Source of the DNA: Variibacter gotjawalensis
GTDB lineage: Bacteria > Pseudomonadota > Alphaproteobacteria > Rhizobiales > Xanthobacteraceae
NCBI RefSeq assembly: GCF_002355335.1
Contig: NZ_AP014946.1
Span: 1,999,501-2,063,500, forward strand
Direction: 5' to 3'
Length of the DNA stretch: 64,000 nucleotides
The position numbers and the translations under genes are program-made. Below, in pieces: positions 42,684-51,959 of the stretch. The notes under the pieces were generated by a model. It worked only from the letters and a program-made list of their open reading frames with translations, searched no databases and had not been told where the DNA came from. Numbering within the stretch: position 1 is the stretch's first letter; the number at the start of each line of letters is the position of its first letter.

Positions 42684-44295
42684 TCGCTACGCCGCGGAGC
42701 GCGCCTCGTTCGACTGGAGTTCTGTTCGCCGAGCGCTCGATTGGGATGACACAGGGCCGGTTTTGCTCGGGCATACGATCGTCGATCGTCATACGGATAG
42801 CCTTCGGCCTGCGCTGATCTGGATTGGCGAGGATGGCCGTGAGATCACCGTCAGCTACCGCGAATTGTCCGAGGCGAGTTCGCGATTTGCCAATGTGCTG
42901 CGCAGCCGTGGTGTCGCGCCGGGCGACCGAGTCGCCGGGTTGATGCCGCGGGTCCCCGAGACACTCATCTGCATCTTGGGTGTGCTTAAAGCGGGCGCGA
43001 TCTACGTGCCGCTGTTTACGGGCTTCGGACCCGATGCATTGAACTTTCGCCTTGAGCATAGCGGCGCGCGCGTCGTCGTGACGCATCATGCGGTGCGGGG
43101 TCAGCTTCCGGCCGAGATCAGTTCGGACGTCATCTGCGTCCACGGCGATGGCGAACGTGTCGCCGGGGACATCGATTTTGCCGAAGAGCTTTCGCGCGCC
43201 AGCGATGTGTTCGCCGAAACGCCGCGCGATCGCGAAAGCATCGCGACGCTGATATATACATCGGGCTCAACGGGCCAGCCGAAAGGCGGCGCGATCGCGG
43301 TGAATTTTCTCGCGGCGATTTGGCCTTACATCACTTACGGCATCGATCTTCGTACCGATGACGTGCTGTGGCCGACCGGCGATCCCGGCTGGGGATATGG
43401 CTTTGTTTGCTATCTCGGCGCGCTGGCGCGCGGCGCGACAGTCGTCTCGCTGCAGCCAAATCCTTCGGCGGATCTCGCACTTTCGATCCTCGCGCGCCAT
43501 GACGTAACGAAGCTCGCAACGACCCCGACGCTGTTGCGCGGCCTGATGGCGCTTGGCGATGCGCGCGTGAGCGGGGTCCGCACGCAGTTGCAGAACATCA
43601 CGAGTTGCGGTGAGCCGCTCAACGCGAAGGTCGTCGAATTCTTTCGCGATGCGTGGAACTTGACGCCGATGGATCACTTCGGCGCGACCGAACTCGCGCT
43701 GCCGATCGGCAATTACGGGACGCTCGATGTGCCGGTGCGCGCCGGCTCGATGGGCCTTCCGTCGCCTGGCTTCGATATCACGATTGTAGACGACAGCGGG
43801 TCCGAGCTTCCGTCCGGTACAATCGGGTTTCTTGCCAGCCGCACCGATGGCGATAGCCGATACTGGGTCAACTATTGGAATGATGAAGCGGCGTCGCGCG
43901 ATTTGATGCGCGCGGGCTCAATCGTAACCGGGGACCTCGCACGCCGCGATCACGACGGATATTTTTGGTTCGAGGGCCGCGCCGGCGACATGATCAAGAG
44001 CGCGGGTTATCGGATCGGGCCATTCGAAATTGAAAGCGCGCTGCTGCGCCATCCGGCTGTTGCCGAAGCTGCCGTTGTCGGCAAGCCCGACGACATGCGC
44101 GGCGAGATCGTCAAAGCATGGATAACGCTGCGCCCGGGCTTCTCGGGCACAGACGCGCTCTCGACGGAGCTCGTCGAACTCGTCCGTGCAAAATTGGGAC
44201 GTCATCAGTATCCGCGCGAAATCACCTTCGTCGACAATTTGCCGAAAACCGAGACCGGCAAGATCCAACGTTTCATGCTCAGAGAAAAAACGTGA
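42676..44295 (+). CDS. Acyl-CoA synthetase (AMP-forming, acetyl-CoA synthetase-like)
   Basis: A 539-residue adenylate-forming enzyme overlapping the MaoC gene by 8 bases. Motifs are LIYTSGSTGQPKGGAIA near residue 193 (phosphate loop), DHFGATELALPIGNYG near residue 333, GDLARRDHDGYFWFEGR near residue 417, and the catalytic-lysine region KTETGKIQRFMLR at the C-terminus. It activates a carboxylic acid to its CoA ester with ATP. Its place between the binding protein and permease genes suggests the transported acid is the substrate. Chain length or ring type cannot be told. Confidence 0.9.
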   Translation: MLDRYAAERASFDWSSVRRALDWDDTGPVLLGHTIVDRHTDSLRPALIWIGEDGREITVSYRELSEASSRFANVLRSRGVAPGDRVAGLMPRVPETLICILGVLKAGAIYVPLFTGFGPDALNFRLEHSGARVVVTHHAVRGQLPAEISSDVICVHGDGERVAGDIDFAEELSRASDVFAETPRDRESIATLIYTSGSTGQPKGGAIAVNFLAAIWPYITYGIDLRTDDVLWPTGDPGWGYGFVCYLGALARGATVVSLQPNPSADLALSILARHDVTKLATTPTLLRGLMALGDARVSGVRTQLQNITSCGEPLNAKVVEFFRDAWNLTPMDHFGATELALPIGNYGTLDVPVRAGSMGLPSPGFDITIVDDSGSELPSGTIGFLASRTDGDSRYWVNYWNDEAASRDLMRAGSIVTGDLARRDHDGYFWFEGRAGDMIKSAGYRIGPFEIESALLRHPAVAEAAVVGKPDDMRGEIVKAWITLRPGFSGTDALSTELVELVRAKLGRHQYPREITFVDNLPKTETGKIQRFMLREKT

Positions 44296-44303
44296 GTTCA
44301 AAA

Positions 44304-44693
44304 ATGGCTGTCTATGAACCAATCCTGCCCGGCCCGAATTGGCCGAAGCGTTATACATTCTCGCCGGCTGTCCGCGTCGGCAATCTCGTTTTCCTGTCGG
44401 GCAGCACGGCGGGCGACGCGCATGGCAACATCGTCGGGCCTGGCGACATCGCCGCACAGACGCGCTTCATCTTCGAGAAATTCCAGATCATTCTCGAAAG
44501 CGTCGGCGGCAGCTTGGCGAATATCGTCGAGACGACCGAATATGTGCTCTCGCTCGACGACTATAAGAAGACTGCCGCCGTGCGTACGGAGCTGTTCAAA
44601 GGGCCGCCGTGGCCGGCCGCGACCGGTGTTGTCGTCAGCGGTCTCGTGCGCGAAGGTGCCTTGATCGAAATCAAGGCGATCGCGGCGCTCTGA
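44304..44693 (+). CDS. RidA/YjgF family protein
   Basis: A 129-residue protein with the RidA fold: RYTFSPAVRVGNLVFLSGST near residue 17, IAAQTRFIFEKFQIILESVG, then ETTEYVLSLDDYKK and the C-terminal EIKAIAAL. It has the E-x-x-A ending of the family, but PPWPAATGVVVSGL replaces the usual P-x-R-(S/T) arginine segment, so enamine/imine deamination is uncertain. ATG 44304 is used; GTG 44292 overlapping the synthetase stop is a possible alternative. LivH starts 1 base after its stop. Confidence 0.85.
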   Translation: MAVYEPILPGPNWPKRYTFSPAVRVGNLVFLSGSTAGDAHGNIVGPGDIAAQTRFIFEKFQIILESVGGSLANIVETTEYVLSLDDYKKTAAVRTELFKGPPWPAATGVVVSGLVREGALIEIKAIAAL

Positions 44694-44694
44694 T

Positions 44695-45561
44695 ATGCTG
44701 GCTCAGGTTCTCCTCAGTTCGATAACGGCGGGCGCGGTTTACGCGTTGATCGCGCTCGGCTTCGTGCTGATCCACAAGGGAACCGGAGTCGTTCATTTCG
44801 GTTACGGCGACCAGGTAACATTCGGCGCTTACTTGGTGCTGATCGGCCAAGCTTTCGTTGGCCTGCGCTTTGATGTTGCGGTCGTCATCGCGCTGCTCGG
44901 CTCGGTCGCGCTCGGCGCTGCGATCTATTTCGCGCTGATGTGGCCGCTGCGAAATGCATCGCTGCTGGCGCGCATCATTGCGAGCCTTGCGCTCGGCACC
45001 GCGCTGCGCGAATTCCTCCGTAGCTACATGGGCCCAAGCGCTTGGCCATTCCCGTTCCTCCTGTCTTCGACGGCCGTCGATGTGGGCGGGCTGCTTGTTG
45101 TCCCGGCAAACCTCGCGATTATCGGTGTCGCGATCGCGGTCCTTGTCGTGCTGTTCATTCTGTTCGATCGCACGCCCTACGGCAAAGCGATCCTGGCGGC
45201 GTGCGAGAACAGCGTTGGCGCTAGCCTTGTCGGCATCCATGTTTCGACCGTCTTCATGATGATCTGGATCGTCGCATCGGTTCTTGCGACGATCGCGGGA
45301 ATTCTGGTCGCGCCGCTGCTCACGCTGTCGCCAGATATGGGGCTGATCGGCATCAAGGGATTCACGGCCGCGGTTCTCGGCGGGTTCAACAGTCTGCCGG
45401 GCGCCGTCGCGGGCGGACTGGCGCTCGGTATCCTCGAGGCGCTGGTCGGTACTTACATCTCGAGTGCGCTGAAAGACATGATCAGCTACGCGATTCTTAT
45501 CGGTGTCATCCTCGTGCGGCCGCAAGGCTTGTTCGGCGAGTTGACGCTGAAGAAAGTTTAG
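44695..45561 (+). CDS. Branched-chain amino acid-type ABC permease (LivH)
   Basis: A 288-residue inner-membrane permease with about eight segments. The LivH start (LLSSITAGAVYALIALGFVL) and the ending (SYAILIGVILVRPQGLFG) are typical. An FTAAVLGGFNSLPGAVAGGL stretch matches the coupling region. It is part of the LivKHMGF importer for a probable organic acid, embedded with the MaoC, synthetase and RidA genes. Confidence 0.92.
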   Translation: MLAQVLLSSITAGAVYALIALGFVLIHKGTGVVHFGYGDQVTFGAYLVLIGQAFVGLRFDVAVVIALLGSVALGAAIYFALMWPLRNASLLARIIASLALGTALREFLRSYMGPSAWPFPFLLSSTAVDVGGLLVVPANLAIIGVAIAVLVVLFILFDRTPYGKAILAACENSVGASLVGIHVSTVFMMIWIVASVLATIAGILVAPLLTLSPDMGLIGIKGFTAAVLGGFNSLPGAVAGGLALGILEALVGTYISSALKDMISYAILIGVILVRPQGLFGELTLKKV

Positions 45562-45565
45562 CGCG

Positions 45566-46513
45566 ATGCTCTGGCGTATTATCTCGCTGGTCGTTGGCGT
45601 CGGAGCGTTCTTTGCGCTCCCCGCAGTGCTCGCCGAGTTCCAGCTTTTCCAAGTCTGCCTGATCGCCGCGACAGCTTTGGCCGTGCTCGGCCTCGTCATC
45701 GTTACGGGCCTCGCAGGACAGATATCGCTGGCGCAAGCCGCATTCGTCGGCCTCGGCGGATACATTCCGGCGATCATCTACACGCAATTCGGCGTGCCGA
45801 TCTGGGCCGGCATCCCGCTTGCAGCGATCGTGATCGCGGCAGTGGGCTTTCTCTTGGGCCAACTTACGCTACGCGTTTCAGGACATTATCTTGCACTCGC
45901 CACGATGGCGTTCACGGCGATCGTTCAGCTCGCTTTCATCCACTGGGAGTCGGTGACGGGCGGTGCAGTCGGGCTCGCGATGCCGACGCTCGAATTGTTC
46001 GGGATATCCTATACCAGTGGCCGCGGCCTCTACTACATCGTCGTTCCGGTAACCGCTTTGCTGTTTTGCATCGTTTACAACTTCCTCGCTTCGCCGGTCG
46101 GGAGAACATTCGCGGCAATCCGGCAGAGCGAGACGGCAGCAGAAGCGATGGGCATCAATGTCCTCGCCTACAAGGCCGCGGCTTTCGCGGCGAGCGGCTT
46201 CCTGGGCGCGATCGGCGGGGCGCTTCTCGCTTTGCTCTCGACCTACCTCGACCCATCCCAATTCGGCATCACGCAGACTGTGTATTTCCTCGCTGTCGCG
46301 GTTGTTGGCGGGATGCTGTCGCCGATCGGCGCACTGATCGGGAGCGCGGTCTTCATCATATTGCCGGAGTTCCTGCAGACGTTTCAGACTTATCTGGGTC
46401 TCGTCTTTGCGCTGCTGTTGCTCGGCTTCATAGTGTTACGGCCGAACGGGCTCGTCAGCATGCTGGCGACGCTGAGGCGCATCGTACCGTCGCGGGCGCG
46501 GGGCGCGCGATGA
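45566..46513 (+). CDS. Branched-chain amino acid-type ABC permease (LivM)
   Basis: A 315-residue permease. GLAGQISLAQAAFVGLGGYI near residue 47 and FAASGFLGAIGGALLALLST near residue 208 are LivM features, and the last segment ends VLRPNGLVSML. It lies 4 bases after livH, and its stop overlaps the LivG start (ATGA). It works as the second membrane subunit of the importer. Confidence 0.92.
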   Translation: MLWRIISLVVGVGAFFALPAVLAEFQLFQVCLIAATALAVLGLVIVTGLAGQISLAQAAFVGLGGYIPAIIYTQFGVPIWAGIPLAAIVIAAVGFLLGQLTLRVSGHYLALATMAFTAIVQLAFIHWESVTGGAVGLAMPTLELFGISYTSGRGLYYIVVPVTALLFCIVYNFLASPVGRTFAAIRQSETAAEAMGINVLAYKAAAFAASGFLGAIGGALLALLSTYLDPSQFGITQTVYFLAVAVVGGMLSPIGALIGSAVFIILPEFLQTFQTYLGLVFALLLLGFIVLRPNGLVSMLATLRRIVPSRARGAR

Positions 46514-47301
46514 TGGCCGAAGCGCTGTTGAGCATCGATGAAGTCTCGGTCCGGTTCGGCGGCGTGGTCGCGCTCGACGGTGTTTCTCTCAACGTGAAAC
46601 AAGGTTCGATTCATGCCGTGATCGGCCCGAATGGTGCCGGGAAGAGCACGCTCATCAATGCCGTGACGGGCCTTGCGGCGATCAATAGCGGCTCGGTGCG
46701 CTTCTTGGGTCAGCGGATCGATGGATCGGCTCCGCACGCGATCAATCGACGCGGGATCGCCCGCACGTTTCAGAACACCGAGTTGTTCGGCGAAATGACT
46801 GTGCTAGAGAATGTGATGATCGGGGCGGATCGTCATCTCGCCGGTGGACTGCTCAGCAGCGCGCTCCACTTTCCGGGTTATCGGCGGACGGAGCGCGCGG
46901 TTTTTGAAGAGGCCAAGCGCTTGCTGGGGGTGGTCGGACTGTCGGACGATATCGATACCGCGGCGGCGGCGTTGCCGTTCGGCAAACAACGGCGGCTTGA
47001 GATTGCGCGTGCACTCGCCACGCAGCCGAAGCTTTTGCTGCTCGACGAGCCTGCCGCCGGATTGCGGTCGGCCGAAGTCTCGGCGCTCAACGACGTTTTG
47101 ATATCGCTGCGGACCAAACTTGGCCTGACCATTCTGGTGATCGATCACGTGATGGCGCTCGTCATGGCGATTTCGGATCGCATCGCGGTGCTCAATTTCG
47201 GGCGGAAGATCGCGGAAGGTACGCCGACCGAAGTTCGCAATTCGCCTGAAGTGATCGAAGCATATCTCGGTGAGAAGGCTGCGCATGCTGCGGATCACTG
47301 A
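46510..47301 (+). CDS. ABC ATP-binding protein (LivG)
   Basis: A 263-residue ATPase. Walker A is GPNGAGKSTLINAVTG near residue 37 and Walker B LLLLDEPAAGLRSAE near residue 178. The signature is degenerate: LPFGKQRRLEIARAL instead of LSGGQ, as is common in LivG proteins. RRGIARTFQNTELFGEMTVL is a LivG hallmark. Two ATG codons lie side by side at 46510 and 46513; the first overlaps the LivM stop. It energises the importer with LivF. Confidence 0.92.
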   Translation: MMAEALLSIDEVSVRFGGVVALDGVSLNVKQGSIHAVIGPNGAGKSTLINAVTGLAAINSGSVRFLGQRIDGSAPHAINRRGIARTFQNTELFGEMTVLENVMIGADRHLAGGLLSSALHFPGYRRTERAVFEEAKRLLGVVGLSDDIDTAAAALPFGKQRRLEIARALATQPKLLLLDEPAAGLRSAEVSALNDVLISLRTKLGLTILVIDHVMALVMAISDRIAVLNFGRKIAEGTPTEVRNSPEVIEAYLGEKAAHAADH

Positions 47302-47983
47302 CCTTTGCGCCGGCTACGGCCAGAAGCAGGTTTTGCGCGAGGTCTCGCTCGACGTTCCGCGCGGCGCCGTTGTTGCGATTCTCGGCGCCAACGGCGCTGG
47401 CAAATCGACGCTGCTGAAATCGATCGTCGGGCTGGTCCGCGCTACATCGGGTAGCATCACACTCGACCAGAAACCGCTCGCGAATGAAAGCCCGGACCGC
47501 GCGCTCCGCAGCGGCATCGCGCTGGTCGCCGAGCAACGCGAGCTCTTCAAGTCGATGAGCGTCGCGGACAATTTGATGCTCGGCGGTTTCTTGCGCCGGG
47601 GAACGGCAGAATGCCTTGAGGATTTCGAGAAACTGCTGGACGTTTTCCCTCGGTTGCGAGAGCGGTCAAAACAGCCCGCGCGCACGCTGTCGGGCGGAGA
47701 ACAGCAGATGCTCGCCATTGCGCGCGCTCTGATGGCGCGCCCGTCATATTTGCTGCTCGACGAGCCGTCGCTCGGGCTCGCTCCACGCGTGGTCGAAGAG
47801 ATATTCGCTATCGTACGGCGCGTCAGTGCCGAAGGCGTCGCGATCGTCATCGTGGAGCAAAATGTCAGCTTGGCGCTCGACGTCGCTCAGAACGGTTACG
47901 TGATGGAAGTCGGCGCAATCACGGTGTCTGGAGCGTCCGAGTTGTTGCGGACGATGCCAGCCGTGCAACAGGCTTATCTTTGA
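47285..47983 (+). CDS. ABC ATP-binding protein (LivF)
   Basis: A 232-residue ATPase. Walker A is GANGAGKSTLLKSIVG near residue 36, the signature LSGGEQQMLAIARAL near residue 136, and Walker B LLLDEPSLGLAP near residue 157. ALVAEQRELFKSMSVADNLM is typical of LivF. ATG 47285 lies inside the end of livG (17-base overlap). It ends the eight-gene operon begun by the LivK-type gene. Confidence 0.92.
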   Translation: MLRITDLCAGYGQKQVLREVSLDVPRGAVVAILGANGAGKSTLLKSIVGLVRATSGSITLDQKPLANESPDRALRSGIALVAEQRELFKSMSVADNLMLGGFLRRGTAECLEDFEKLLDVFPRLRERSKQPARTLSGGEQQMLAIARALMARPSYLLLDEPSLGLAPRVVEEIFAIVRRVSAEGVAIVIVEQNVSLALDVAQNGYVMEVGAITVSGASELLRTMPAVQQAYL

Positions 47984-48040
47984 GGTTGGCTAAACCCGAG
48001 CGTTCTCACTGAAAGCTCAGCGACAGGTGCCTGCCAGAAC

Positions 48041-49021
48041 TTACTCCGGCGTGATCCCTGCGACGCGCGCGACCGTCCGCCAACGTTCCATTTCCTTTTC
48101 GGCGTAGCTGGCGAGTTCTTCAGGGCTCGACGCGATCGGCTCCACACCTTGTTTGATGAGTTGCTCTTGGATTGCAGGATTGCGTAGAACCTTGTGCACA
48201 GCGTCCACCAAGCGCGCGGCAATTGGCGCAGGAAGCCCGGCGGGTGCGGCGATCGCTTGCCACGATGTGACATCGACTTGCGGCATGCCGAGCTCGACGA
48301 GAGTAGGGAGATCAGGCGCGAGCGATGATCGCTTCGCCGCCGTGATGGCCAGAGCGCGCAGCTTCCCGTCTTGCGTGAATGGGTAGAGCGACGAGAAGGC
48401 GTCGAACAGTACGTCAATATGTCCGGCTACAAGATCGGTCATTGCGGGCCCGCTGCCTTTGTAGGGCACGTGCGTCATCTTCAAGCCGGTTGCTTGATTG
48501 AATGCCTCGGTCGCGAGCCGCAGCGACGCGCCGGCTGAGCCGAAGCTCAATCCGCCCGGTTTCGACTTTCCGAGCGCGACCAGTTCAGCGATCGATTTTG
48601 CCGGCACATTCGGATTGACGGCGACAAGCAGTGGTTGCCGTGCGACCATCGAGATCGGAGTGAAGCTTTTCTGGGGATCGTAGGGCAGCTTCGCGAATGT
48701 TGCCGCGTTGATCGCGAGTGTCGAGATATTGCCCATCATGATCGTGTAGCCATCCGGCTCGGCGCGCGCGACCGCTTCGGCGCCCGGGATGCCGCTGGCG
48801 CCGGCGCGGTTCTCGACAACGACAGATTGGCCGAGCTCCGCGCTGAGACCTTGCGCCATCGTCCGGCTGACGAGATCGGTAACGCCGCCCGGAGCGAACG
48901 GGCAGATGATGCGCACCGGCTTGTTCGGCCACGCTTGAGCAGCAGCGCTCTTCGGAACGGCGGTCCCGGCCAGCAGGCCGGCCGCTGCAGCGAGGATGAT
49001 CCTCCGGTCCACGTTTTTCAT
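48041..49021 (-). CDS. Bug-type TTT substrate-binding protein, Tat-like signal
   Basis: A 326-residue Bug protein. The signal starts MKNVDRRIILAAAAGLLAG with twin arginines and ends near SAAAQAWP. Mature motifs are IICPFAPGGVTDLVSRTMAQ, VENRAGASGIPGAEAVAR and HVPYKGSGPAMTDLVAGH. It is the last gene of a five-gene minus-strand operon that also begins with a Bug gene, an uncommon arrangement of two binding proteins flanking three enzymes. It is convergent with the liv operon. Confidence 0.88.
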   Translation of the reverse strand: MKNVDRRIILAAAAGLLAGTAVPKSAAAQAWPNKPVRIICPFAPGGVTDLVSRTMAQGLSAELGQSVVVENRAGASGIPGAEAVARAEPDGYTIMMGNISTLAINAATFAKLPYDPQKSFTPISMVARQPLLVAVNPNVPAKSIAELVALGKSKPGGLSFGSAGASLRLATEAFNQATGLKMTHVPYKGSGPAMTDLVAGHIDVLFDAFSSLYPFTQDGKLRALAITAAKRSSLAPDLPTLVELGMPQVDVTSWQAIAAPAGLPAPIAARLVDAVHKVLRNPAIQEQLIKQGVEPIASSPEELASYAEKEMERWRTVARVAGITPE

Positions 49022-49048
49022 TTTTGTTCTCGTTTGATGTGGCTGCGC

Positions 49049-49849
49049 TCAGAGCACCCCAGGATAGGCACCGCCGTCAATCAGCAAATTTTGTCCCGTG
49101 ATGTATCCGCCGTGAACGCTGCACAGAAACGCGCAGGCCGCGCCGAACTCGTCGGGATCACCGAAGCGACGCGACGGGATCGCATCGCGGCGGCTCTGCA
49201 CATAATCCTCGTGTGGCGCGCCGGCCTGAACGGCGCCCGCGCGGAGGTTTGATGTCAGGCGGCCGGTCTCGAACGTGCCCGGCAACAGATTGTTGACGGT
49301 CACACCGTCCGCCGCGACTTGCCGCGCGAGGCCCGCGACGAAGCCGGTTAGCCCCGAGCGGGAGCCGTTGGATAGCGGCAGATAGGTGCTCGGCGCTTTG
49401 ACGGTGGTGCTCGTGATGTTGACGATCCGCCCCCAGCCGCGACGCGCCATGCCATCCACGGTGGCACGCATCAGCTCGATCGGCGTCAGCATGTTGGCCA
49501 GTAGGGCATCCTGCCAATCGGACACTTCAAGCTCGCGGAAGTCGCGCGGTAAGGGGCCGCCCGCATTGGTGACGACGATGTCGAAAGCAGCCGCCTCGCG
49601 ATAAGCCAGTTGCGCAGCTCCTTGCAAAGCGGCTTCGCGGCCATGCGGCGTAGTGATGTCGGCGGAAACCGGAACGACGTTGGCGCCCATGGTGCGCAAT
49701 TCGGCGGCGGTTTGCTCGAGCGCCTCGATACCGCGTGCGACGAGAACGATATCCGCCCCTTCGCGCGCAAGCGCCGCCGCGCAGGCACGACCGAGCCCTT
49801 TGCTGCCTGCGCAAATAAGAGCAGCTTTGCCCTTCAACCCGAGATCCAC
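49049..49849 (-). CDS. Short-chain dehydrogenase/reductase lacking the Tyr-Lys catalytic pair
   Basis: A 266-residue SDR from GTG 49849 (AAGGG about 8 bases upstream); a longer frame to 49903 exists. The cofactor motif is ICAGSKGLGRACAAALAREG, followed by TNAGGPLPRDF and IVNITSTTVKAPSTY. In ordinary SDRs a Tyr-x-x-x-Lys lies 13 residues after the Ser; here that place reads SNGSR. This S-N-x-x-R pattern occurs in a side branch often annotated as 3-oxoacyl-ACP reductase. Activity is therefore uncertain. It lies between crotonase and Bug genes in one operon. Confidence 0.85.
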   Translation of the reverse strand: MDLGLKGKAALICAGSKGLGRACAAALAREGADIVLVARGIEALEQTAAELRTMGANVVPVSADITTPHGREAALQGAAQLAYREAAAFDIVVTNAGGPLPRDFRELEVSDWQDALLANMLTPIELMRATVDGMARRGWGRIVNITSTTVKAPSTYLPLSNGSRSGLTGFVAGLARQVAADGVTVNNLLPGTFETGRLTSNLRAGAVQAGAPHEDYVQSRRDAIPSRRFGDPDEFGAACAFLCSVHGGYITGQNLLIDGGAYPGVL

Positions 49850-49908
49850 TCCGGCACCCTTGTTGCTCCAACTCTCGTAGGATCGACCGAGAGGGACTTG
49901 CAAGGCCG

Positions 49909-50697
49909 CTAACGGCCCGAGACGGCAGGTTTACGCTTCTCGCGCCAAGCCAGGTGCGCTTCCTTCGAGTCCTCAGTTTGGCTGAGCACCATGAAGCGAT
50001 AGACGTCTGCCTCCGAGGCATCCTTGATGTTCGGAATATCGAGGCCTTTGTTGAGCGACTCCTTGACCAGGCGGGAACTCAGCGGTGGTAGCGCCGCGAT
50101 GTCTTCGGCAACGCTCATGGCCTGCGCCATCAGCTGATCGTGTGGTACCAGCCATTGCGCGAGCCCTGTGCGATACGCTTCTGCGGCCGTGATCGGATAA
50201 CCGAGCGCGGCGCGCATGGCGTTTCCTTTGCCGACCCAGCGTGCGAGGCGCACTGCGCCGCCGTAGGCCGGCATGATGCCAAGCCTTACCTGCGGCAATC
50301 GCCATTCCGCCCGCTCCGACGCGACGATCAGATCGCAGCAATAGGTCGCGATGCAGCCGATGCCGATCGCGTAGCCGTTGACGGCCGCGATGACAGGCTT
50401 CGGAAAGTCCGTCAGCAAGTTCGCGACAAACTTGCGCCATTCGGGAATGCCGGTGATGAAAGCGCCTGCGGAATCCACCGTATGGGTCGTCTTGTCGGAC
50501 AGGTTCGCGCCGGCAGAGAAAGCGGCGCCGCGCTCGTCGCCGGTCAGGACGACGCAGCGGATCGCATGATCTTTCTCGATCTCGCTGAGCGTCTTTTCGA
50601 GACCTTCGTTGTAGTCTTCGTCCCAAGCGTTGCGCGCGTCGGGACGGCTGAGCGTCAGGATCGCGACGTTTCCGCGTGTCTCATAGAGCAACGGCAT
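49909..50697 (-). CDS. Crotonase-fold protein without either canonical catalytic glutamate
   Basis: A 262-residue enoyl-CoA hydratase/isomerase family protein with AAAGGGG nine bases before ATG. FSAGANLSD near residue 60 and PVIAAVNGYAIGIGC near residue 101 form the oxyanion hole and CoA site. The two catalytic Glu of classical hydratases (in GGGCE and PEV) are here Ile116 (GIGCI) and Gln136 (LPQVRLG). It should still bind an acyl-CoA, but simple enoyl hydration is unlikely. Isomerase, ring-opening or C-C lyase activity is possible, as in other crotonase branches. It follows the CoA transferase gene. Confidence 0.85.
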   Translation of the reverse strand: MPLLYETRGNVAILTLSRPDARNAWDEDYNEGLEKTLSEIEKDHAIRCVVLTGDERGAAFSAGANLSDKTTHTVDSAGAFITGIPEWRKFVANLLTDFPKPVIAAVNGYAIGIGCIATYCCDLIVASERAEWRLPQVRLGIMPAYGGAVRLARWVGKGNAMRAALGYPITAAEAYRTGLAQWLVPHDQLMAQAMSVAEDIAALPPLSSRLVKESLNKGLDIPNIKDASEADVYRFMVLSQTEDSKEAHLAWREKRKPAVSGR

Positions 50698-50718
50698 TCT
50701 AGAGCCCCTTTGTTCGGA

Positions 50719-51954
50719 TCATTGCGGCGGGCGCGTCTGGATGACGTGCTTCGCCTCGAGTGCTTGGAGAGCGGTATCGGAGAGACCGGCCATGTCACCC
50801 AAGACGTCGGCGGTGTGCTCCGCTAGCATCGGCGGCCGTGTGTCGTGCGGCACAGGCGTGCCGTCCAGGCGCAGCGGCGAGGCGATCAGCGATATCGGCC
50901 CGGCCTGCGGATGCTCGAGCGCAACGACATTGCCGCGCGCGCGGACGTGCGAATCCGCGAAGATGTCCGGCAGCGTGTTGATCGGCCCCGCTGGGATGCC
51001 GGCAGATTCGAAAGCCGCCAAGCATTCTTCGACTAAGCGATCGGCTAGTCTGGGGACAATGATCTCGTCCAGCATAGGCCGGTTCGCAACGCGCAGCTGC
51101 GGCGATACGAACCGTTTGTCGTCCAGCAAATCTTGGACTCCGAGCGTCTCGCAGAAGCGGCGGAACTGCTGCTCGTTGCCGACGACAAGCATCACTTGTC
51201 CGTCGCGGCAGTCGAACACGCCGCTCGGGTAGGCGACGGGGCTGCGGCTTCCAGCGCGCGGTTGGATGCGGCCACAGGTTAGGTAGTCGACACCGACATA
51301 TGACAGCGCCGAAAGCATCACATCGAGCAGTGCCATATCGATGTACTGGCCCGCACCGGTTTGTTCGCGGAATCGAAGCGCGCCGAGGATCGCTGACGAC
51401 GCATTCACGCCGGTCATAATGTCGATGAGCGGTAGGCCTGCGCGCTGAGGCCCGCCTCCGGCTTCGTCGGGCTCCCCGGTCAGGCTCATCAAGCCGCCGA
51501 AAGCCTGGATCACCGGATCGTATCCACCGCGCGTCCGATAGGGACCAGTCTGACCGAAGCCTGTGACCGAGCAGTAGACGATGCTCGGTTTAAGACGTGC
51601 GAGGTTCTGATAGCCGAGGCCGTAACGCGAAAGCGTGTCGACCTTGAAATTTTCTACGATGACGTCGCATTGCAGCGCAATTTTCTGAACAAGCGCTGCG
51701 CCTTCTTCGGTCGCGAAGTCGATCGCCACCGAGCGCTTCCCGCGATTGAACGCCCAGAACGCCGCGGAACGATCCGTAAGAGGACCGTTAGAGCCGAAAT
51801 GCGGTCCCATCATCCGCGTGTCATCGCCGACCTGCGGTCGCTCGATTTTGATCACATCGGCGCCGAGATCGGCCAGCATCTGGCAGGCAAGGGGTCCTGC
51901 GATGACGCGACTGAGGTCGAGGACGCGAACGCCTTCCAATGGACGCGTGATCAA
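50719..51954 (-). CDS. Family III CoA transferase (CaiB/BaiF)
   Basis: A protein of 411 residues. TTG 51954 is favoured because GGAG lies 8 bases upstream, overlapping the end of the Bug gene; an ATG at 52005 would overlap that gene by 46 bases. Motifs are LEGVRVLDLSRVIAGPLACQ, LADLGADVIKIERP, GKRSVAIDF, VENFKVDTLSRYGLGY and the catalytic-Asp region RGGYDPVIQAFGGLMSLTG. Such enzymes move CoA between carboxylic acids via an aspartyl thioester. It probably activates the acid bound by the Bug proteins for the crotonase and SDR. Confidence 0.88.
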   Translation of the reverse strand: MITRPLEGVRVLDLSRVIAGPLACQMLADLGADVIKIERPQVGDDTRMMGPHFGSNGPLTDRSAAFWAFNRGKRSVAIDFATEEGAALVQKIALQCDVIVENFKVDTLSRYGLGYQNLARLKPSIVYCSVTGFGQTGPYRTRGGYDPVIQAFGGLMSLTGEPDEAGGGPQRAGLPLIDIMTGVNASSAILGALRFREQTGAGQYIDMALLDVMLSALSYVGVDYLTCGRIQPRAGSRSPVAYPSGVFDCRDGQVMLVVGNEQQFRRFCETLGVQDLLDDKRFVSPQLRVANRPMLDEIIVPRLADRLVEECLAAFESAGIPAGPINTLPDIFADSHVRARGNVVALEHPQAGPISLIASPLRLDGTPVPHDTRPPMLAEHTADVLGDMAGLSDTALQALEAKHVIQTRPPQ

Positions 51955-51959
51955 GCGAG

